Source of the DNA: DASXBA01 sp036406475 | GTDB lineage: Bacteria; Actinomycetota; Thermoleophilia; Solirubrobacterales; Thermoleophilaceae | NCBI GenBank assembly: GCA_036406475.1 | Contig: DASXBA010000050.1 | Coordinates: forward strand, 45,174 to 109,173 | Length of the DNA: 64,000 bases | Direction of reading: 5' to 3' | Shown: positions 23,805 through 32,257 of the stretch, piece by piece | How the letters are laid out: each line of letters opens with the position of its first letter | Numbering within the stretch: position 1 is the stretch's first letter | Made by a program: the position numbers and the translations under genes | The notes under the pieces: generated by a model | Database searches by the model: none | Told to the model about the DNA's origin: nothing | What the model saw: the letters and a program-made list of their open reading frames with translations, nothing else

Positions 23805-24777
23805 GCCCGTAGTGCCGTTCGTAGTACTCGCGGTACTCGCCGCTGCGGATTGGGCCCCACCACCACTCGTTGTCGCGGTACCAGGCGACCGTCCGCTCGA
23901 GCCCGTCCTCGAAGCGAACGTCCGGCTCCCAGCCGAGCTCCGATCGGAGCTTGTCCGAGGAGAGGGAGTAGCGCCGGTCGTGGCCGGGGCGGTCGGTGAC
24001 GTACTCGATCAGCGAATCGTCCTGCCCGGTGAGCGACAGGATCCGCTTGACGACCTCGATGTTCTCCATCTCGTCGGGACCGCCCGCGTTGTAGGCCTCG
24101 CCCGCGCGACCCTCGAGGAGCACGGTGTGGATCGCTCGGCAGAAGTCCTCCACGAAGAGCCAGTTGCGCACGTTGCGGCCGTCGCCGTAGACCGGGAGCC
24201 GGTCGCCGTGCAGCGCGTTGAGGACCATCAGCGGGATCAGCTTCTCGGGGTACTGGCGCGGGCCGTAGTTGTTGGAGCCGCGGCAGATCACGGCGTCGAT
24301 CCCGTAGGTGTGGGCGTGAGCGGAGACGAGCAGGTCGCCCGCGGCCTTGGTTGCCGAGTAGGGGGAGGACGGGTCGAGCGGCGACTCCTCCGTGAAGGAG
24401 CCCGACTCGATCGAGCCGTAGACCTCGTCGGTGGACACCTGGAGGTAGCGCGGCACGCCGAGCTCGCGCGCGGCCTCGAGCAGGATGCTGGTGCCGATCA
24501 CGTGCGTGCGGGCGAACGCCTCCTGGTCCGAGATCGAGCGGTCGACGTGCGACTCGGCGGCGAAGTTGACCACGGCGTCGCAGCCCTGCATCACGGCGCG
24601 GACCTTGTCCGGGTCCTCGATCGCGCCCACCACGAGCTCCACGTCGAGGCCCTCGAGGTTCTCCTGCCGGCCGGCGTAGGTGAGCTTGTCGAGCACCACC
24701 ACGTCGTGCTCGACGCAAGCGAGCCGCACGTAGGAGGAGCCGATGAAGCCGCAGGCGCCCGTCACGAAGAGCCTCAT
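23791..24777 (-). CDS. rmlB: dTDP-glucose 4,6-dehydratase
   Basis: Second step of dTDP-L-rhamnose synthesis, converting dTDP-glucose to dTDP-4-keto-6-deoxyglucose. The extended-SDR NAD site is VTGACGFIGS; the catalytic triad region is QVSTDEVYG (Thr-Asp-Glu) and YSATKAAG (Tyr and Lys); RGSNNYGPRQYPEKLIP is the substrate loop. 328 residues, normal length. The start ATG overlaps the stop of rmlD (ATGA). rmlA is about 3 kb away on the same strand and no rmlC is in the window. Confidence 0.96.
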   Translation of the reverse strand: MRLFVTGACGFIGSSYVRLACVEHDVVVLDKLTYAGRQENLEGLDVELVVGAIEDPDKVRAVMQGCDAVVNFAAESHVDRSISDQEAFARTHVIGTSILLEAARELGVPRYLQVSTDEVYGSIESGSFTEESPLDPSSPYSATKAAGDLLVSAHAHTYGIDAVICRGSNNYGPRQYPEKLIPLMVLNALHGDRLPVYGDGRNVRNWLFVEDFCRAIHTVLLEGRAGEAYNAGGPDEMENIEVVKRILSLTGQDDSLIEYVTDRPGHDRRYSLSSDKLRSELGWEPDVRFEDGLERTVAWYRDNEWWWGPIRSGEYREYYERHYGRALG

Positions 24778-25613
24778 GCGGCGAGCGCCTTTCGCTCGCT
24801 GAGGTAGCGCTCGAGGCCCTCCTGCCAGGGCGGCAGCTCGAACCCGCGCGTGGAGCGCAGCACGGAGTTGGCCGGGCGCGTGGCCGGCAGCGGGTACTCG
24901 GCCGTGGTGATCGGGCGCACGTCACAGTCAACGCCCGCGCGCGTGAAGATTTCCCGGGCGAAGCCGCACCAGGAGGTCTCGCCGGCGCCGGCCAGGTGGC
25001 GGATTCCGTGGTCGCCGCTGGCCGCGATCTCGAGCAGGCCCGTGGCGAGGTGGCCGGTCCAGGTCGGGCAGCCCACCTGGTCGTCCACCACGTTCAGCTC
25101 TTCGCGCTCGGCGCCGAGGCGCAGCATCGTGGCCACGAAGTTCGGGCCGTGGCTGCCGAACAGCCACGAGGAGCGCACCACGAAATGGCGCGGGTTGGCC
25201 TCGGCGGTGGCCCGCTCACCGGCGAGCTTGGAGCGGCCGTAGGCGGACAGCGGGCCGGTCGGGTCGGACTCGACGTACGGCTCGGCCTTGCTCCCGTCGA
25301 AGACGTAGTCGCTCGATACGTAGAGCACGCTCGCCCCGGCGCCCGCCGCTGCGGCGGCCACGTTGCCGGCGCCCTCGCCGTTCACGCGCTGGGCATCCGC
25401 CTCGTGATCCTCGGCCCCGTCGACATCGGTCCAGGCGGCGCAGTTGAGCACGGTCTCGGGCTGCGTCTCGGCGATGGCGTCGCGAACCGCCCGCGCGTCG
25501 GTCACGTCGAGCTCCGCCCGAGCCAGCCCGGCGACCTCGTGCCCTGCGTCAGCGCAGGCCTTCACGAGGTCCCGGCCGAGCATGCCGCCCGCGCCGCAGA
25601 CCAGGATCTTCAT
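24774..25613 (-). CDS. rmlD: dTDP-4-dehydrorhamnose reductase
   Basis: Last step of dTDP-L-rhamnose synthesis. 279 residues with the NAD(P) motif GAGGMLGRDL, ELDVTDARAV, NCAAWTDVDGAE, the catalytic Ser-Asp region YVSSDYVFDG and the YGRSKLAGE active site. Substrate-binding GCPTWTGHLA and a C-terminal RPANSVLRS block are typical. Overlaps rmlB by 4 nt and follows the ceramidase-like gene by only 4 nt, so the three genes may share a message. Confidence 0.96.
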   Translation of the reverse strand: MKILVCGAGGMLGRDLVKACADAGHEVAGLARAELDVTDARAVRDAIAETQPETVLNCAAWTDVDGAEDHEADAQRVNGEGAGNVAAAAAGAGASVLYVSSDYVFDGSKAEPYVESDPTGPLSAYGRSKLAGERATAEANPRHFVVRSSWLFGSHGPNFVATMLRLGAEREELNVVDDQVGCPTWTGHLATGLLEIAASGDHGIRHLAGAGETSWCGFAREIFTRAGVDCDVRPITTAEYPLPATRPANSVLRSTRGFELPPWQEGLERYLSERKALAA

Positions 25614-25617
25614 CGGC

Positions 25618-27867
25618 TCAGCGTAGACGCAGAGCGGACGGCGAGATGTTTCCGTAGCGGTCGGCGGCCCCGCCGGCGGGGACGCTCACCGAGGCCCCGG
25701 CCGGGACGCGGAGCGAGACGACGGCGCCGCGCTTGCGCCTCACCTTGCGCACGCGACCGTTGACCAGGAACTTGACCACGCCGCCGGAGGCGAGCACCGG
25801 CCGGTAGGTGGTGTCGACGTCGCGGCGGGCCACCGGGAAGCGGAGCCTCACGCCCACCCGCCCCGGGGCGGTCGACGCCCGCTCGAGCGTCAGCGCCTCG
25901 CTGCGGCGGACCCGGAACGAGCGCGAGTCGAGCCGGTAGCGCTTGGCGCGGATCGAGAGCCGGTAGACGCCGCGCCGGGCCGTGCGCGGGATCTCCCACT
26001 GGGCCGTGTAGCGGCCCTGGTCGTCGACCTTCCAGAGCATCTGGAGGCCGAGGTCGTCGGTCACATTGCGCCAGCGCCGCTTCACCCGCCGTTGGACGAC
26101 GACGAAGGCGCGGTCGACGGGGCGGTCGAGGCCCTGCGGGCCGCCCTGCCAGGAGAAGGTCGCGTGCTGGAAGCGGCGGTAGAACGCGGCGGGCTGCCCG
26201 ACGGCGGTGCCCCTGGCCGCGCCCGACGAGTAGGGAGGCCCGTTGGGCTTGACGCCGTTGGTCGGGTCGATGGCGTAGGCGGGCTGCGCCGGCTGGCCGG
26301 TCACGAGCCTGCCTGCGAGCCGCGCGAGCTCGTCGCCGAGCAGCACCGACGAGAGCCTCCCCCAGTAGGTCTGGCCGCCCTCGTAGTGCTGGCGCTCGAA
26401 CTCCTCCGGGGTCGTGAAGTAGGACATGTACTCGTTGGCGAGACCGGAGATCACTACCCGCCTGATCCCTCTCGCGCCGACCAACGACATCACCGAGTGC
26501 TCGATCCGGACCCCGGTCTCCTTGGTCGCCTCGCCCGGCACCGAGACGATCATCCGGCTGCCCAGCCGCACCGCCATGAGCGGCACGGCGCCCGGGATGC
26601 TGCCCGGCACGCCCTTCACGCCGATCTTGTGTCCCTGCGCCGGATCGGTCACCACCGGGCTGCGGCGGCCCTCGAAGTGCTCGTGGGTCACGTCGAAGAG
26701 CGGGCCGCGCTCCTCCTCCGAGCCGGTGAAGAAGGGCAGCCCCACCTCCGGCTTGTCCGCGACCTTGCCGCCCTCGACGGTCCGCCCGCAGAAGCACATC
26801 CGCGTCCAGCGCAGGTCGAGGTTGGGCCGGCGCGACATGTGCCTCCGAGCTTGCTTCCAGGCGCGCAGCATCGAGCTCGCCTCCACGCGCCCGACGTAGT
26901 CGGCGGCGGCAGGCCCGTGGCGGTCGAGCCCCGCCGACTGGTCGCCCTCGTCGGTGTTTCCGAAGACGTTGACCACGTCCTGCTTGCGAGGCACGTGCCC
27001 AGCTCGGCGCACGTGGTCCTCGAAGACCTTCATCGCCGAGGCATGGTGGTCCTCGTTGTAGAAGAGGAAGGACGACTTGGTGACCGTGCCGTGGGCGGCG
27101 AACGTCGACCAGGCGCCGACGGGCACGTGCACCAGCTTGTGATGCCTGCGCCTCAGCTTGTCGACCCGCAGCACGTTCACGTTCGGGTCGATCGTGTGCA
27201 CGTAACCGTCGGGGTCGTCGGAGACCTTGCCCTGGCCGTAGCCCAGCAGGATCCCGTGGTCGGCCAGATGGGCCTCGAGGCTGCGGTTCTTGGTCAGGCC
27301 GATCAGCCGCTGGTCGCCCCAGCCGAGGGTCGCCGGACCGAGGTTGCGGTCGGCGCGCCGGATCGCGGTGGCGAACTGGTGGACGAGGAAGGTGTAGAGC
27401 TGCGGGTCGGCGGGGCGGGGGTTGAAGAGCTCCACGAACGAGGCGGGAGTGCCGGTCGTCTGGAGGCTCGGGGCGGCGGTGTTGAACGTCGGATAGTTGG
27501 CGAAGCCGCCCGGCCCCGAGTGCGTGTGCGAGGCCGAGATCAGGATGTTCTTGTAGGAGAAGCCGCGCGAGGCGAGCTCCTCGCCCACCTGCTGGACGAT
27601 GCCGCCCGGGACCATGAACAGGTCGATCGATACGAGCGCCAGCTTGCGCTTGCCACGTTGGAGGACGAGCGCGCGGGCGCGCAGGCGCGTCTGCTGGCCC
27701 TGGGCGATGCGGTCCGCCCGCGTCCAGCCGCCGAGGTAGTAGCCGGTGCGGGGCGTGATGTCGGCGCGGCCCACGCCGGCGCGCAGGTTGGCCCCCTGCG
27801 CAGGGGCAGCCGCGGCAAGCAACCCTCCTGCCACCAGCGCGAGCACGACGGTCCGGCGTAGCTTCAC
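25618..27867 (-). CDS. Secreted neutral ceramidase-like (neutral/alkaline non-lysosomal) hydrolase
   Basis: 749-residue exported protein; signal peptide MKLRRTVVLALVAGGLLAAAAPAQG. The N-terminal catalytic domain matches neutral ceramidase: AGVGRADITPRTGYYLGG, ISASHTHSGPGG (zinc-binding His pair), VNVLRVDK, and later a VSVPGEATKETG and GLANEYMSYFTTPEEF region. The C-terminal 170 residues are beta-rich and Arg-rich, as in the family's Ig-like domain. Ceramidases release fatty acid from ceramide; in an actinobacterium the natural substrate may be another N-acyl lipid. A second long frame over this gene is a shadow. Confidence 0.9.
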   Translation of the reverse strand: MKLRRTVVLALVAGGLLAAAAPAQGANLRAGVGRADITPRTGYYLGGWTRADRIAQGQQTRLRARALVLQRGKRKLALVSIDLFMVPGGIVQQVGEELASRGFSYKNILISASHTHSGPGGFANYPTFNTAAPSLQTTGTPASFVELFNPRPADPQLYTFLVHQFATAIRRADRNLGPATLGWGDQRLIGLTKNRSLEAHLADHGILLGYGQGKVSDDPDGYVHTIDPNVNVLRVDKLRRRHHKLVHVPVGAWSTFAAHGTVTKSSFLFYNEDHHASAMKVFEDHVRRAGHVPRKQDVVNVFGNTDEGDQSAGLDRHGPAAADYVGRVEASSMLRAWKQARRHMSRRPNLDLRWTRMCFCGRTVEGGKVADKPEVGLPFFTGSEEERGPLFDVTHEHFEGRRSPVVTDPAQGHKIGVKGVPGSIPGAVPLMAVRLGSRMIVSVPGEATKETGVRIEHSVMSLVGARGIRRVVISGLANEYMSYFTTPEEFERQHYEGGQTYWGRLSSVLLGDELARLAGRLVTGQPAQPAYAIDPTNGVKPNGPPYSSGAARGTAVGQPAAFYRRFQHATFSWQGGPQGLDRPVDRAFVVVQRRVKRRWRNVTDDLGLQMLWKVDDQGRYTAQWEIPRTARRGVYRLSIRAKRYRLDSRSFRVRRSEALTLERASTAPGRVGVRLRFPVARRDVDTTYRPVLASGGVVKFLVNGRVRKVRRKRGAVVSLRVPAGASVSVPAGGAADRYGNISPSALRLR

Positions 27868-27910
27868 GGCGCGGCGAGCGTACAGGGGCGAGGCTGGGCC
27901 CGCGCCGATG

Positions 27911-27977
27911 CGGTTCCGCGGAACCGCGCCTACCGATCGGGATATAGGTCGGTATGCGACCCAAAGTCCGATCGGTA
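27911..27977. promoter_or_regulatory. Two palindromes between divergent genes (possible operators)
   Basis: A perfect 16-bp palindrome cggttccgcggaaccg (27911-27926) and a pair of inverted 10-mers, taccgatcgg (27931-27940) and ccgatcggta (27968-27977), occupy most of the 129-bp gap between the ceramidase-like gene and the MmcQ/YjbR gene. Each 10-mer contains a self-complementary ccgatcgg. The layout suits a two-site operator for a dimeric repressor controlling both directions; no cognate regulator is adjacent. Confidence 0.5.
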
Positions 27978-27996
27978 GCCGCGTAAGGTCCCTCGC

Positions 27997-28389
27997 ATGG
28001 CCACCTGGGACGACGTCCGCCGGCTTGCGCTCGAGCTGCCCGAGACGGACGAGCGCGAGTCGCGCGGCCAGCGACAGTGGCGGATCAAGGACAAGCTGTT
28101 CGTCTGGGAGCGGCCGCTACGCCGCTCGGACCTCGAGGCCCTGGGCGACTCGGCCCCCGACGGCCCGATCCTGGGGGCGCGGGTCGAGCACCTCGTGGCG
28201 AAGGAGGCGCTCCTCCAGGACGATCCCGGCGTCTTCTTCACCACGCCGCACTTCGACGGCTACCCGGCGGTGCTCGTGCGACTCGAGGAGATCTCCGAGG
28301 AGGATCTCCGGGAGGTCGTGGTCGAGGCCTGGCTCGTCCGCGCGCCCAAGCGGCTCGCTAAGGAATACGCCGAGCGCAACCTCGACTAG
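27997..28389 (+). CDS. MmcQ/YjbR family protein
   Basis: 130-residue protein of the MmcQ/YjbR alpha/beta fold (YjbR is a CyaY-like DNA-binding fold). Family pattern: DDVRRLALELPETDERES at the N-terminus, RIKDKLFVWERP, and a C-terminal VFFTTPHFDGYPAVLVRLEEI then VEAWLVRAPKRLAKEY. Function poorly known. Divergent from the ceramidase-like gene and convergent with rmlA. Confidence 0.92.
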   Translation: MATWDDVRRLALELPETDERESRGQRQWRIKDKLFVWERPLRRSDLEALGDSAPDGPILGARVEHLVAKEALLQDDPGVFFTTPHFDGYPAVLVRLEEISEEDLREVVVEAWLVRAPKRLAKEYAERNLD

Positions 28390-28398
28390 ACGACCGGA

Positions 28399-29472
28399 TC
28401 AGAGGATCTGAACGTCCGCGTTGTCGCCGACCACGAAGCGGTACGCCTTGGGCAGCGCCGGCCCGCGCCTGATCTCCACGTTCTTCCCGATCAGGCTGGC
28501 CTCGATCCGGTACTCGAGGTGCCGGATTGCGGAGCCGGAGAGCACGATCGAGTGCTCGAGCTCGGCTCCCGTGATCTCCACGTCCTCTCCGATCGCGGTG
28601 TAGGGGCCGATGTAGGCGTCGGTGATCCTGCTGCCGCTGCCGACGATCGCCGGTCCGCGCACGGTCGAGCGCTCGAGCCGGGCGCCCTTCTCGATCACCA
28701 CTCGCCCCTCGACGCGTGAGTCGAGCAGCTCGCCCTCGAGCCGCTCGCTGAGGTCGTCGAGGATCAGGCGGTTGGCCTCGAGCATGTCCTGGACCTGGCC
28801 CGTGTCCTTCCACCAGCCATGCACGATGTGGGGATCCACCCGCAGCCCGCGATCGACGAGCGTCTGGATCGCGTCGGTGATCTCGAGCTCGTCGCGCCAG
28901 CTCGGCTCGATCGAGCGGGCGGCGTCGAAGATCGCCGGGGTGAACATGTAGACGCCCACCAGCGCCAGGTCGGTCTTCGGCTCCTTGGGCTTCTCCACGA
29001 GCTGGGCGACCCGCCCGTTTTCCAGCTCCGCCACGCCGTAGTGCTCGGGGTCCGGCACCGGCGTAAGGAGGATGAGCGCGTCGGGCGCATCGTTGCGGAA
29101 GGTCTCGACGAGATCGTGGATCCCGTCGCGGAGCAGGTTGTCGCCCAGGTACATCACGAACGGCGAGTCACCGAGAAAGCCCTCGGCCGTCAGCACGGCG
29201 TGCGCGAGGCCGGCGGGCTCGTCCTGCTCGATGTAGGTGATTCCGATGCCGAAGGCGGAGCCGTCGCCGGCCGCCGCGCGGATCTCGTCGCCGGTGTCCG
29301 GGGCGATGATGATGCCGACCTCGCCGATGCCCGCCTCGGCCATCGCCTCGAGGCCGTAGAAGAGGACGGGCTTGTTGGCCACCGGCACGAGCTGCTTGGC
29401 GCTCGTATGCGTGATCGGGCGCAGGCGCGTGCCCTTGCCGCCGGAGAGGATGAGCCCTTTCAATTGCTCCAT
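28399..29472 (-). CDS. rmlA: Glucose-1-phosphate thymidylyltransferase (long form)
   Basis: First step of dTDP-rhamnose synthesis, joining dTTP and glucose-1-phosphate. 357 residues: nucleotidyltransferase domain with GGKGTRLRPIT, KQLVPVANKP, MYLGDNLLRDG and VEKPKEP, then a C-terminal left-handed beta-helix of about 100 residues (VIEKGARLERSTVRG, IGPYTAIGEDVEI). Short RmlA enzymes (about 290 residues) lack this helix, so it is the long form seen in StrD-like antibiotic-sugar and archaeal enzymes. The start overlaps the preceding stop by one base (TGATG), coupling it to the PPOX gene. Confidence 0.93.
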   Translation of the reverse strand: MEQLKGLILSGGKGTRLRPITHTSAKQLVPVANKPVLFYGLEAMAEAGIGEVGIIIAPDTGDEIRAAAGDGSAFGIGITYIEQDEPAGLAHAVLTAEGFLGDSPFVMYLGDNLLRDGIHDLVETFRNDAPDALILLTPVPDPEHYGVAELENGRVAQLVEKPKEPKTDLALVGVYMFTPAIFDAARSIEPSWRDELEITDAIQTLVDRGLRVDPHIVHGWWKDTGQVQDMLEANRLILDDLSERLEGELLDSRVEGRVVIEKGARLERSTVRGPAIVGSGSRITDAYIGPYTAIGEDVEITGAELEHSIVLSGSAIRHLEYRIEASLIGKNVEIRRGPALPKAYRFVVGDNADVQIL

Positions 29473-29930
29473 CAGTACGCGCCGCCGAGCTTGCGGTGGT
29501 CCCAACTCACGACCCGGGTGGGAACGAACCGCAGTCCCACGCGCTTTCGCGCCTGCTCGCGAAACGCCTGCTTGGCCTCCTCGGCGCCGCCCGCGTAGCG
29601 CTCCACCAGCGCGAGCCCATACTCGGCCACGCGCTCGGTCTCGTGCTCGACCTCCACGTCGCACTCCATCATCACGCCCCGCAGCTCGTGGTACTGCACC
29701 CCGTCCTCGATCCCGACCGTGGCACGCGGGTCGCGCTCGAGGTTCTTGGCCTTCTGCGACTTGGCGTAGGTCCAGCTGCGCAGCTCGAGGCCGTCCGGGG
29801 CGAACCAGAGGGCGACCATGTGCGGCCTGCCGCCCGGCCCGACCGTTGCGCACTGCATGACCATGCGCTCCGCCAGGAAGGCCGCGACCTCCTCGTCGCT
29901 CATCTTGATCTGGTCTCGTCGGGAAGGCAT
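29472..29930 (-). CDS. Pyridoxamine 5'-phosphate oxidase-like split-barrel protein
   Basis: 152-residue flavin or F420-binding split beta-barrel. Pattern: EEVAAFLAERMVMQCATVGPGGRPHMVALWF at the N-terminus, the KSQKAKNLERDPRATVGIEDG strand-loop that contacts the cofactor phosphate, and a C-terminal VPTRVVSWDHRKLGG. The motif style suggests a PPOX-class F420-dependent enzyme of actinobacteria. Substrate unknown. Co-transcribed with rmlA. Confidence 0.9.
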   Translation of the reverse strand: MPSRRDQIKMSDEEVAAFLAERMVMQCATVGPGGRPHMVALWFAPDGLELRSWTYAKSQKAKNLERDPRATVGIEDGVQYHELRGVMMECDVEVEHETERVAEYGLALVERYAGGAEEAKQAFREQARKRVGLRFVPTRVVSWDHRKLGGAY

Positions 29931-29957
29931 CGGGACGGCGGCGATTCTTCCAGACGC

Positions 29958-29988
29958 AGACGGGCGGGCCGCTCGGGCCCGCCCGTCT
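29958..29988 (-). terminator. Strong hairpin downstream of the lipoprotein gene
   Basis: A perfect 13-bp GC-rich stem (agacgggcgggcc and its complement) with a 5-nt loop lies between the stop of the minus-strand lipoprotein gene (30024) and the next minus-strand start (29930). No T-run follows, which is common in actinobacterial terminators. Confidence 0.7.
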
Positions 29989-30023
29989 AGCCTGCGCTCT
30001 CAGGCATGACCGCTATCGGCGGC

Positions 30024-30527
30024 CTAATACCCCGAGTAGCCCCCGCTGCCGGAGCTGCTACCGCCTCCGGACGACTGCGACACGCCGTTCGACGTCACCA
30101 CGTGCCAGGTGAAGTTCCGGCCCCCGAAGGAGTCCTTCACTCCGTCGCCGGTGACCTGGCCCGGCGTGTCCTGCGCGAACGTGTAGAGCGGGTCGCCCTT
30201 GTAGGCGATCTGCTTCGTCCCGTCCGGCCGCTTGACCGCGCTGAAGTTGCCGGTCAGCTTGCTTCCGCCCGCCTTGGCCGGCATCCAGATGGAGGTGCAG
30301 GCGCCGGTGCAGAGCACCTTGCCGTTCATCTCCTGGTCCGGCGTGTAGAGCGCGCGTCCCTTGGCGTCGACGAGCACGTTGCCCGAGCTGCCGATGTGCT
30401 GCACAGATACGGCGCTCATGCTGCCGGCGGACGCGCCGCCGCCTCCCCCCGACGAGCCCGAGCTGCCGCCGCATGCGGCGAGCGCCAGGCCCGCCACGAC
30501 GGCCACTGTGATCGCGAGTCCCTTCAT
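30024..30527 (-). CDS. Secreted-repeat lipoprotein (Lipoprotein_15/COG4315 type)
   Basis: 167-residue lipoprotein; lipobox LAACGG after a typical signal, then a Ser/Gly-rich linker. Two repeats of the family follow: GRALYTPDQEMNGKVLCTGAC with SIWMP, and KGDPLYTFAQDTPGQVTG with a C-terminal FTWHVVTSNG. The protein ends in a Ser/Gly/Tyr-rich tail. GGAGGT lies 5 nt before the ATG. Function unknown. Divergent from an ECF sigma gene, which may control it. Confidence 0.9.
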   Translation of the reverse strand: MKGLAITVAVVAGLALAACGGSSGSSGGGGGASAGSMSAVSVQHIGSSGNVLVDAKGRALYTPDQEMNGKVLCTGACTSIWMPAKAGGSKLTGNFSAVKRPDGTKQIAYKGDPLYTFAQDTPGQVTGDGVKDSFGGRNFTWHVVTSNGVSQSSGGGSSSGSGGYSGY

Positions 30528-30605
30528 GTTGACCTCCGGTAGTTGGATGGTGTTGGCCTTCTTCCGGTACAGACGCCGCTCGGCCGAGATCCTTCCCGGC
30601 GACTG

Positions 30606-31097
30606 ATGCGCGCTCCGCGGAGGCTCGATCCGGACCAGGTCGCCGAGCACCTGCCCCGCCTCTACCGGGCCGCGCGGGCGTGGACGCGCTCGCGGGAGGA
30701 CGCCGAGGAGCTCGTCCAGGAGACATGCGCCCGGGTGCTCGCCCGCCCGCGCTGGCTGCGCGGCGACGACGAGCTCGGCTACCTGCTGCGGGCGCTGCGC
30801 AACACGCTCACGAGCCAGCACCGCTCACAGACCCGGCGCCCGGTCACGACCCCGATGGCGGAGGAGTGGGGCGCGGGCACGCGGCCGAGCGACGACCCGC
30901 TGGAGGTGGCGGCGAGCCGCGAGGTCTACGACGTGATCCGCGAGCTCCCGGAGGAGTTCCGTGACGCCCTCGTTGCGGTGGACCTGGTGGGCCTCTCGTA
31001 CGCCGAGGCCGCGCGGGCGCTGCGCGTGCCGGAGGGAACGCTCACGAGCCGGCTGTTCCGCGCTCGCGACCGGGTCGGCAGCCGGCTCAGTAGCTAG
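30606..31097 (+). CDS. ECF-type RNA polymerase sigma factor
   Basis: 163 residues. Region 2: LPRLYRAARAWTRSREDAEELVQETCARVL; linker with GYLLRALRNTLTSQHRS; region 4: IRELPEEFRDALVAVDLVGLSYAEAARALRVPEGTLTSRLFRARD. ATG at 30606 is preferred over an upstream ATG at 30543 because the latter adds a non-conserved stretch overlapping the divergent promoter. The anti-sigma factor is convergent downstream with an 11-nt overlap, rather than in the same operon. Confidence 0.93.
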   Translation: MRAPRRLDPDQVAEHLPRLYRAARAWTRSREDAEELVQETCARVLARPRWLRGDDELGYLLRALRNTLTSQHRSQTRRPVTTPMAEEWGAGTRPSDDPLEVAASREVYDVIRELPEEFRDALVAVDLVGLSYAEAARALRVPEGTLTSRLFRARDRVGSRLSS

Positions 31098-31836
31098 CCA
31101 GCTTGAGCAGCTCGGGCTTCGATGCCCGGCCGAGGAGCACGCAGGTGTGGCCGCCGCGCCGCCAGGTGATTGCGGGCTTGCCGTTCAGGCGAAGCGTCTG
31201 GTAGCGGACGCCGCCGCGCACGAAGCTCGAGGCGTCGCCGGGCCGGTCGAGCGCCGAGCCGCCGACGATCACGTACGCCACGCGTCGCGTCCCCCGCGCG
31301 TAATAGACGATGGTCGCCTTGCGGCCGTCGAGCTTGTCGTGGCGCACGCCCACGGTCCGCCAGCCGTAGGGCGGGCGCAGGTTGGGGAACGCCACTCCGT
31401 CGAGCCGCTCGCTGAGCAGCGTCCGGTCGGCCGCCGGCGGCGGCGCGGCCTGATCGGGCGGCCGCGCGGTCAGATCGGCGGCGTCGGCCACGGTCGGGGC
31501 CGCGCCGCCTGTGCTCAGGGCCACGACGACGGCGACCGCCACCGCGGCCAGGCCCCCGGCGAGACCCAGGCGCGGGATCAGCCGCGAGCGCGGGCTCTTG
31601 CCGGCGCGGCGCCGGCCCTCAACCGACTCGCGCAGCGAGGCGGGCAGCGGCTCGTCGGCGAGCGCCTCGGTCGCGGCCAGGGAGCGCCGCTGGCGGTCCA
31701 GAGCCTCCTGCAGCTCCGGCGACGCCGCGACGCGCGCCTCGACCTCTGCGCGCCGGTCCTCCGGAAGCGATCCGTCGGCCAGCGCGCAGATGTCGGCAAT
31801 CTCTCTGTCGCTCAGGCGCGAGACCACATCGCCCAT
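31087..31836 (-). CDS. Transmembrane anti-sigma factor
   Basis: 249 residues: an N-terminal cytoplasmic domain (DREIADICALADGSLPEDRRAE, then a helix with VAASPELQEALDRQR), a single membrane helix LGLAGGLAAVAVAVVVAL near residue 100, and an outside domain of about 130 residues with YARGTRRVAYVIVGGSAL and a lone Cys in GHTCVLL. The helical head lacks a clear zinc HxxxCxxC motif. It very probably controls the convergent sigma factor. Its start overlaps the membrane-protein gene upstream by 25 nt. Confidence 0.82.
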   Translation of the reverse strand: MGDVVSRLSDREIADICALADGSLPEDRRAEVEARVAASPELQEALDRQRRSLAATEALADEPLPASLRESVEGRRRAGKSPRSRLIPRLGLAGGLAAVAVAVVVALSTGGAAPTVADAADLTARPPDQAAPPPAADRTLLSERLDGVAFPNLRPPYGWRTVGVRHDKLDGRKATIVYYARGTRRVAYVIVGGSALDRPGDASSFVRGGVRYQTLRLNGKPAITWRRGGHTCVLLGRASKPELLKLASY

Positions 31837-32198
31837 GGCCTCGTTGATAGCAGGAACGCGCTCAGTAGCAAGACCGTCAGCCCCTCGCTGATCAGCACCA
31901 GGACGATCGCGGTCGGGTAGTAGCCGGACTCGGTCCACCCGAACAGCGTCGCGTGCTCGGCGATCAGCAGGAACACGAGCGCGGTTCCCGCCATCGCGGC
32001 TCCGGCCAGCGACAGGCTCGGCCAGAGGCGCTCGACGGGAACGAGCAGCCCGAGCGCGATGGCCGCCGCGCCCGCGAAGTTCAGTAGGAACAGCGGCCCG
32101 ATCGTCGGGACGTGCGAGTAGAGGCTGAAGTACTGCTGAAGATGGATCACGCCTGCCACCAGAAGGGCGAGCGCGCCGGCTCGGCGGAAAACACTCAT
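31812..32198 (-). CDS. Four-helix membrane protein
   Basis: 128 residues with four predicted membrane helices (residues about 5-25, 35-55, 60-82, 95-120) and no recognised family signature beyond a DoxX- or DUF-like small membrane protein. GGAGGT is 5 nt upstream of the ATG. It overlaps the anti-sigma gene by 25 nt, so both are made from one message and it may take part in the same signalling unit. Confidence 0.75.
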   Translation of the reverse strand: MSVFRRAGALALLVAGVIHLQQYFSLYSHVPTIGPLFLLNFAGAAAIALGLLVPVERLWPSLSLAGAAMAGTALVFLLIAEHATLFGWTESGYYPTAIVLVLISEGLTVLLLSAFLLSTRPWAMWSRA

Positions 32199-32257
32199 CT
32201 TGGACCTCCTCGATTGGGGTTCGCCATCGAGGACGCCTGGACGACGCTTTTCTTCCC

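Noticed and set aside
25610..27964. 784-residue second minus-strand frame over the ceramidase gene
   Set aside because: Arg/Ala/Pro-rich shadow in another frame. The 25618-27867 frame has the signal peptide and catalytic motifs.
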